A program made the position numbers and the translations under genes. Shown in pieces: positions 58,474 through 64,000 of a stretch of 64,000 nt of DNA (its first letter is position 1; the number at the start of each line of letters is the position of its first letter). This DNA comes from Isoetes taiwanensis. Its lineage: Eukaryota; Streptophyta; Lycopodiopsida; Isoetales; Isoetaceae. The notes beneath the pieces are model-generated. The model saw only the letters and a list, made by a program, of their open reading frames with translations. It searched no databases and had not been told where the DNA came from. The stretch covers positions 2,546,447-2,610,446 of the forward strand of contig JAJEKV010000041.1 of assembly GCA_021234155.1 (NCBI GenBank), written 5' to 3'.

Positions 58474-60097
58474 TGTGATGTTCCAGGGGAATATACGCCA
58501 TAAACACGTATATTCCTAGACCCGTCACTATACAAGTCGACCTTTGGTAGCCTTGTATACCTTAGAAAGTGGTAATGGGTGCATATCTAAGTTAATGCTT
58601 AACTTAGATAACCTTAGGATAAGGCCCATTTCCACATGGCCTTACCCTATTGGGCATACCGCCACACGGCCCCATCCTAGAGGTGCCACGTGGCATCCCA
58701 TGTGGACCCTCACCTATATTGGCTCAAACCCTAACCCTAGACCCCTTTTCCTGACTCTAGCACCTGAACACTCATCTACGCACTCGAAACCCCGTTTCGA
58801 GCATCGTTCGTCGTAGCATAGCCTGGTGCAGCAGCCCCCGAAGTGTATGTATGATCATAGAGGGAGCACGACCTCGACCCCGTCAAGGAGCAATGGAGAC
58901 ACCAGGGATGGGAGGAAGCGCTTCTGGAGCAGGTAGGTGGAGTAGAGTCATGGTAGTTCATCTGGAAGTTAGCACTCCAGATGGGTCTGTATGTTGTATC
59001 TTGAGTAGAGCCATCCTAGAACCCTTGTTGAACATCTTGAACCCTAATCAAGAAACCCTAACTGTTAGTTAGATATGTATGATTAGGTTAAGATGTTCTT
59101 ATTATGATTATCATGATATGATGTTATGAGATGTTGGCTGATCATGTTTGCTCCTCTTGTATTGGGAAGGGGGGTAGAGACCTAGGGCCATATGTAGTAT
59201 GCTCCTAGTGTAGATCCCTTAGTCCCTATTATATGCGGCCTGTGCATAGGAACCCACCGGGCTATTGAGGCTATGATGTGACTCAACACTACACAACGGG
59301 GCTAGAGGCAACGCGGAGGGAGGATCCCTGCCGAGTGGGGGCTACGGGGGATCCCATAGTGGGCTAGACGTTTGGTCGGTCACTTCTGTGGGCCGAGCAT
59401 GGGTCCGACACCTCCTGGGGCAATGGTGCCGCTCTGCCTCTCAACAGTTGCAATTGTCAGCTTCAGTCGGGTATGGATCGTGTGTCGCCATGATTCTCTA
59501 GCTGCCCGAGGAGCCTCTAGACCCCGGGAAGGGGAGATGCAACCCTTCCTGCCTCGAAGGACCAGGGAGATGCAACCTGGAGTAGTCCCGATGGGTGATG
59601 CCATGGGATTGCGTATCCGGAAGGCTAGAGTCATGCCAGAGCCTGATCTAGGCCATCTGCATAGTATGCACAGGAGGGGCGGATGGAATGGTCAAACCTA
59701 GCCATTGTCTATAGCCAGCCCCGCCATTGTTATGACTCGGTCTGCTCTATCTTGAGACCTATCCAGTCAGTCGACCTTCTTATGAGTCGGAGCCACGGGT
59801 AGGCGCTTTCATATTTTATGGCATATGATTATGTTCTCTGCAGCTATGGATATGTGGATGAGCTACCCTTCGAGGTAGTATGATGTATTGTTATTGCTAG
59901 TTCTGACGATGTTTATGCTTCCGCTGTGATAGGAGCCCATAGGGGAAGGGCGCGCAAGACACCCTCGTGTCCCCTTCCCGCACTACGGTGATCCCAGAGT
60001 GCGGGATAAACGGAGGGCCTGTGCGGTCGAGGACCAGATGGGGGATTTCCTACGGAGTGTACGGTTGGGAGCCGTATATTTAGTAGGGAGCGTCACA
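58474..60097 (+). mobile_element. R1 3' LTR
   Basis: 1624 bp, TGTGATG...CGTCACA. AAACCCTAACCCTAG at 58726-58740. Followed by AATGT, which also precedes the 5' LTR at 9786. Short ORFs inside (58544-58816, 59372-59701) are not genes. Confidence 0.92.
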
Positions 60098-60343
60098 AAT
60101 GTTGCCACGAGGAATTGAACCTTGGCTCTGATACCAAATGTTATGCACTAGCACCTCTAGTGATAACCAATGCACCAAAAGGGTGGATCCTTCAAGGAAA
60201 TCGTTGTCCAATGGCCCCCAACCTTTCCAGGCTTTATCCCATACCCCATGGACCATATCATCTTGTGTCCACTAGCATGTTGGTTGCCTCTTCCAGAATG
60301 GAGGGATGCAAAGGACGAGACCATTCATCTTCCTCTGACCATG
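60098..60343 (-). mobile_element. Element C remnant between R1 and R2 (right copy)
   Basis: Starts with the R1 target duplication AATGT. On the minus strand TTTGGTATCAGAGCC resembles an initiator-tRNA-Met primer site. From 60142 it repeats the sequence left of R1 (9618-9785), so C itself contains a local repeat of about 215 bp. Confidence 0.55.
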
Positions 60344-62005
60344 TGTGAGGTTCCAGGGAAATATACAGTATAAATACGTATATTTAAGATTAAAATCACT
60401 ATACAAGTCTACTAAGCCTTGTATACCTTAGAAAGTGGCATGGGTGCATATCTAAGTTAAGTATATAACTTAGATAACCTTAAGTTAAGGCCCATTTCCA
60501 CATGGCCTTATCCTATTGGGCAACCGCCACATGGCCATGTTCCATTAGAGCCACGTGGAGCCACGTGTCATCCCATGTGGACCCTAACCTATATTAACCT
60601 AAACCCTAACCCTAGACCTTTTTCCTGGCCCTGACACCCTGGGAACCTTCTTCGCGCTCGAAACTCCATTTCGAGCATCGTTTGCTGTTGCATAGCCTAG
60701 TGCAGCAGCCCCCACAGTGTGTGCATGATCTTGGAGTGGCGCCCTTCCCGACCCTTGAGGAGGATCATGGAGGCGCCGAGGAATAGGAGGGCGCTTGAGG
60801 AGAGCGGTATTTGGAGTAGTGTTCTTAGTAGTTCATCACGGAAGTTGGCACTCGGATGAGTTAGTATTCGTACCTAGAGTAGAGCCATCCTAGAACCCTT
60901 ATTCAACATCTTGAACCCTAATCAAGGAACCCTAACTGTAAGTTAGATATGTATGCATGATTAGGTTAGATGTTAATAGGATGATTATCATGTTATGCAG
61001 TTATGTGATGATGGTTGATCATGTTTGTTCCTCTTGTATTGGGAAGGGGGGGTAGAGACCTAGTAGCCTTACTTAGTGATGCTCCTAGTTAGACCCTTTA
61101 GTTCCTATTATATTGCGGCCTGTGCATAGGAACCCACCGGGCTTTGGGAGCTATGATGTGACTCAGCACCACACAACGGGGCTAGAGGAGATGCGAAGGG
61201 AGGGTCCCTCTTGAGCGTGGCTACTGAGGACCCCATAGCGGGCTAGGCTTATGGCCGGTCACTTCGTGTGGAACGGGCATGGGCCCGACACCTCCTGGGG
61301 CAATGGTGTTGCCATGCCTCTCAAGAGCTGCAGGTGATGGCCTGGCTCTTGTTTTGGGGGGTTAAGTCGGGGAAGAATCGTGTGTTGCCACGATTCTCTA
61401 GCTGCCCGTGGAGCCTCTAGACCCCAGGAAGGGGGAGATGCAACCCTTCCTGCCTCGACGGACTGGGGAGATATAACCTGGAGTAGTCTCGATGGGTGAT
61501 ACCATTAGATTGCGTATCCGAAGGCTAGAGTCATGTCAGATCCCGATCTAGCCCATCTGCAAAGTATGCACAGGAGGGGCGGATGGAGTGGTCAACCCTA
61601 GCCATTGTCTCAAGCCAGCCCCGCCATTGTTACGACTTGGTCTGCTCTACCTTGAGGCCTAGCCGTCAGTCTACCTCCCCATGAGTCTGAGCCTTGGGTA
61701 GGAGCTCTCATGTTTTATGGCATATGTTTATCTCTATTGTATCTATGGAGCTATGGATGTGCTACCCTTCGAGGTAGTTCGATGTATTGTTATTGCTAGT
61801 TCTGACGTTGTTTATACTTCCGCATTTGTGATAGGAGCCCATAGGGGAAAACACGCATAAGATACCTTAAGTGTCCCCTTCCCGCACTAGGGATACCATG
61901 GAGTGCGGAATAGGCTGAGGAGGGCCCGTGCGGTCGAAGGATCGGATGGGGATTTCCCTCTGAGCGTCGTCTGTTGGGGTAGTATATTTTGTAGGGGGCG
62001 TCACA
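60344..62005 (+). mobile_element. R2 5' LTR, right copy
   Basis: 1662 bp, TGTGAGG...GCGTCACA, near-identical to 34129-35780 with local error-like differences (for example at 60380, 60735 and 61970). AAACCCTAACCCTAG at 60601-60615. Followed by ATAGTATCGGGCG, a damaged primer site. Confidence 0.9.
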
Positions 62006-62006
62006 A

Positions 62007-62018
62007 TAGTATCGGGCG
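62007..62018 (+). promoter_or_regulatory. R2 primer-binding site (right copy)
   Basis: TAGTATCGGGCG. The left copy reads TAGTATCAGAGC; the difference again falls on a CAG. Confidence 0.7.
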
Positions 62019-62570
62019 ATGTTCTTGGTTGACCAAGAACTAGCACTGACCATATCCCTAGTAAGTAGTCTAACAGGGCCTAATAGGGTGTGGAATGAAC
62101 ATTTCCATCATGGAACCTCGAAAATAGGGAAAAATTTTCTCCTAGGTAATGGGTCCGTAAAAATAGGCTAAGTCATTAGAGGGGGCAAAAAGAATGAGTC
62201 AAAGTAATATTCTAGTAAAATTAGAGTGAAAATTATGCATCAGCATCAGATTTCACCCAAAATGGGTCGAAGAATCATCCCGATCCGAGACTCGGGTGAA
62301 AAATGGCGCAAATTCATAATTAGGACTTCAAACTATTAGAGAAATTCGAATTTCATAGTATAATACAGCATTAACTATATACTAATAAGTATGTATACTG
62401 GGATAATTAATAAGAGGAGCTAATTAATACGTCTATTAATGTGAGAGAATATTTCCTAGAGCATCTTTCCCTTTTTAATATCTTCTTGCCACCCATTTCT
62501 CTCTAACCTTGCATAAACCTCTCTTCCTTGATACCCAGCTTAACTTAATCAGTTTTCCTGACCGTAAGAT
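62019..62570 (+). other. R2 leader (right copy)
   Basis: Near-identical to 35794-36346; no ORF. Confidence 0.6.
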
Positions 62571-63692
62571 ATGGCGCGCACCAAATGCACTGCCAGGAAG
62601 TTCAGCCCAAGGCGCACACCCTCCATGGCAGCAACAAAGTCCCACCCTCGGCAAGAAGATCCCTGAGCATCTCAAGCCCGGAGGGAGGAGGAGTCATCGA
62701 CTCCACCGACGATTCCTACCACGCCTCCCAAGAGGAGGGCTAGAGAAGCTCCTGGAGACAAAATGGACTGACGAGATCGTCCACTTCGCCACTGGGTCCG
62801 ACCTGGGAGGAGCACGGGCTGGACCAGGAGGAGCACCACCAGCAATAGGAGCAACAGCAGCAGCAGGAGCAGGAGGTTGGCCCTTTCAAGAAGAGGAAGG
62901 GCAAAGAGAAGGTCGCGGAATGGCCCGAGGAGAGGGACCAGAGGAAGAAGAGGGAGAGGGAGAAGGAGGCGAGATTCGAGAGGGAGAAGCGGGTCCAGGG
63001 GACTGTGACCGGCCCAAGGGGACGGGTCCATTGAGGAACCCCGATGGGATCCTATCAACAGGAGGCAGAGGAAGAGGAGGAGGAGGACAGGGAAGCTGTG
63101 GGACGAAAGCAGGAGGAGCCCGAGCAAGACGCGGGGGAACCATCAGACCCTAACGCCTGCCCACTATACCCCAAGTGGCCCAAGCCACCCAAGGTTGTGA
63201 AGAAGCAGAAGGTGGGCAAGCGGGAATTCACACTCAAACAGGACCGTGAATTCCAGCGTCAGAAGAAGGTATACCAAGAGTACCTCTGCCGATGGAAGAG
63301 GTACAATGATTGGTACTGCAAGCAAAATGTACAGTATGTATGTTAAAAAGCGGGCGACCAAAGAACCAGCCCAAGCCACCACCACCACGGTAGGAGCCAT
63401 CGAAGAAGGTGATCATGGACCTAATTCAAAGGCCCGTGTCTTTAGGAACAATGCACTAATCTCCTTATCGGGAAGAAGCGGCGTCGGCGGCTCCTCAGGG
63501 GAGATCATGCAGGACTTCCAGACCAACTATAGGGTGACACCCTTGATGGTCTGAGCCCTGCAGGAGGCAGCTGAGGTGGAGCTCATCCAACTTTTTGAAG
63601 AAGACAACATCTGCGCAATCCACGCCAACCGGGTGACAGTCATGCCCAAAGACCTCCACTTGGCGAGGAGGATTCGCAAGGAGAAGCCGTGA
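62571..63692 (+). pseudogene. Histone H3-like gene of R2, right copy
   Basis: Same gene as 36347-37470, starting MARTKCTARKFSPRRTP. The frame breaks soon after (TGA at about residue 32), because GCAACAGCAGGTCCTGGCAA of the left copy is altered here. From 62880 on, most of the tail and helix region matches the left copy. The intron acceptor region (63460-63490) and the first histone helix are altered, but the last 55 codons, including the TGA before ALQEAAE, are identical. Comparing the two copies shows which lesions are shared (old) and which are private (recent or error). Confidence 0.85.
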
Positions 63693-64000
63693 AGGACTCC
63701 AATTTTATAAAATTATATAAATATAAGTTTTCTCTGTACAGTTACTCCATATCTATAGAAGTAAATTTCTCTGTAAATTAATCTCTTCCTTGATATAAAA
63801 GTATTCTTGTATAAATTAAATTATAGTAGAATCTTTTGTATCATAATTAGAATGCTCATAATTGTTTATTTAGCATAGTATTCTGGCATAGAAATCAAAA
63901 TTGGCTCAAAATCGGCCCACCCGGGTCACTCTGCGTAAGCGCCCTGCGTTCATGATGAGGCCCCTTTCGTGCAAAGTGACCCGAGTCACTCGATTTGGGC
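63693..64000 (+). other. R2 spacer, cut by the window end
   Basis: Matches 37471-37778. Contains hairpin 1 (63922-63983) with intact outer arms CGGGTCACT/AGTGACCCG, but an inner stem altered at the GACGCAGG arm. Confidence 0.7.

Noticed and set aside
58544-61700. Numerous 60-110 codon frames within the LTRs
   Set aside because: They lie in non-coding LTR sequence, lack family motifs and overlap in several frames on both strands.

Overview
This is a repeat-dense stretch of a land-plant nuclear genome. It has plant-type LTR retrotransposons (initiator-tRNA-Met and tRNA-Asp-like primer sites), a CACTA DNA transposon, pentatricopeptide (PPR) and arginine-methyltransferase exons with short GT-AG introns, TTTAGGG/CCCTAAA-type motifs and almost no intact genes. 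The PPR repeat style reminds me of leptosporangiate ferns such as Ceratopteris, but I cannot verify a species.

Layout. 1-9.8 kb: T-rich sequence with minisatellites, a copia gag relic and a possible MULE/SWIM-type relic. 9,791-60,097: one long nested insertion. The host element, called R1 here, is a Ty3/gypsy chromovirus with 1.6-kb LTRs (TGTGACG...CGTCACA), a tRNA-iMet-like primer site and an apparent AATGT target duplication at both outer ends. R1 carries a histone H3-like gene between its 5' LTR and gag, then two large nested hairpins, then an unrecognised ORF, then gag-pol. The H3-like gene is broken by two insertions: a minus-strand gypsy element M (LTRs 12,791-13,380 and 44,384-44,977) and a CACTA transposon (45,206-50,209) holding exons of a PRMT6-like methyltransferase and a PPR protein. 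A second H3-carrying element, R2, follows R1.

From inside the gag of M, sequence is repeated in tandem: 22.4-43.6 kb corresponds to 43.6 kb up to the window end. The left unit lacks about 4.9 kb present in the right one. R-element features recur 26.2 kb apart. Between the units lie a broken FCP1-like pseudophosphatase gene (39,090-40,062, minus) and a non-autonomous LTR element (40,063-43,634) full of short hairpin repeats.

No gene in the window looks like an intact, expressed host gene. The best reading frames are the R1 gag-pol (52,929-57,650, three in-frame TAG) and the FCP1-like exons. Differences between duplicate copies cluster at CAG/CTG/CCGG sites and include indels, so much of the apparent decay in 9.8-31.5 kb may be consensus error at methylated CHG sites rather than mutation. 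The most unusual content is the family of retrotransposons carrying an H3 gene with a huge charged tail, together with the paired hairpins behind it.
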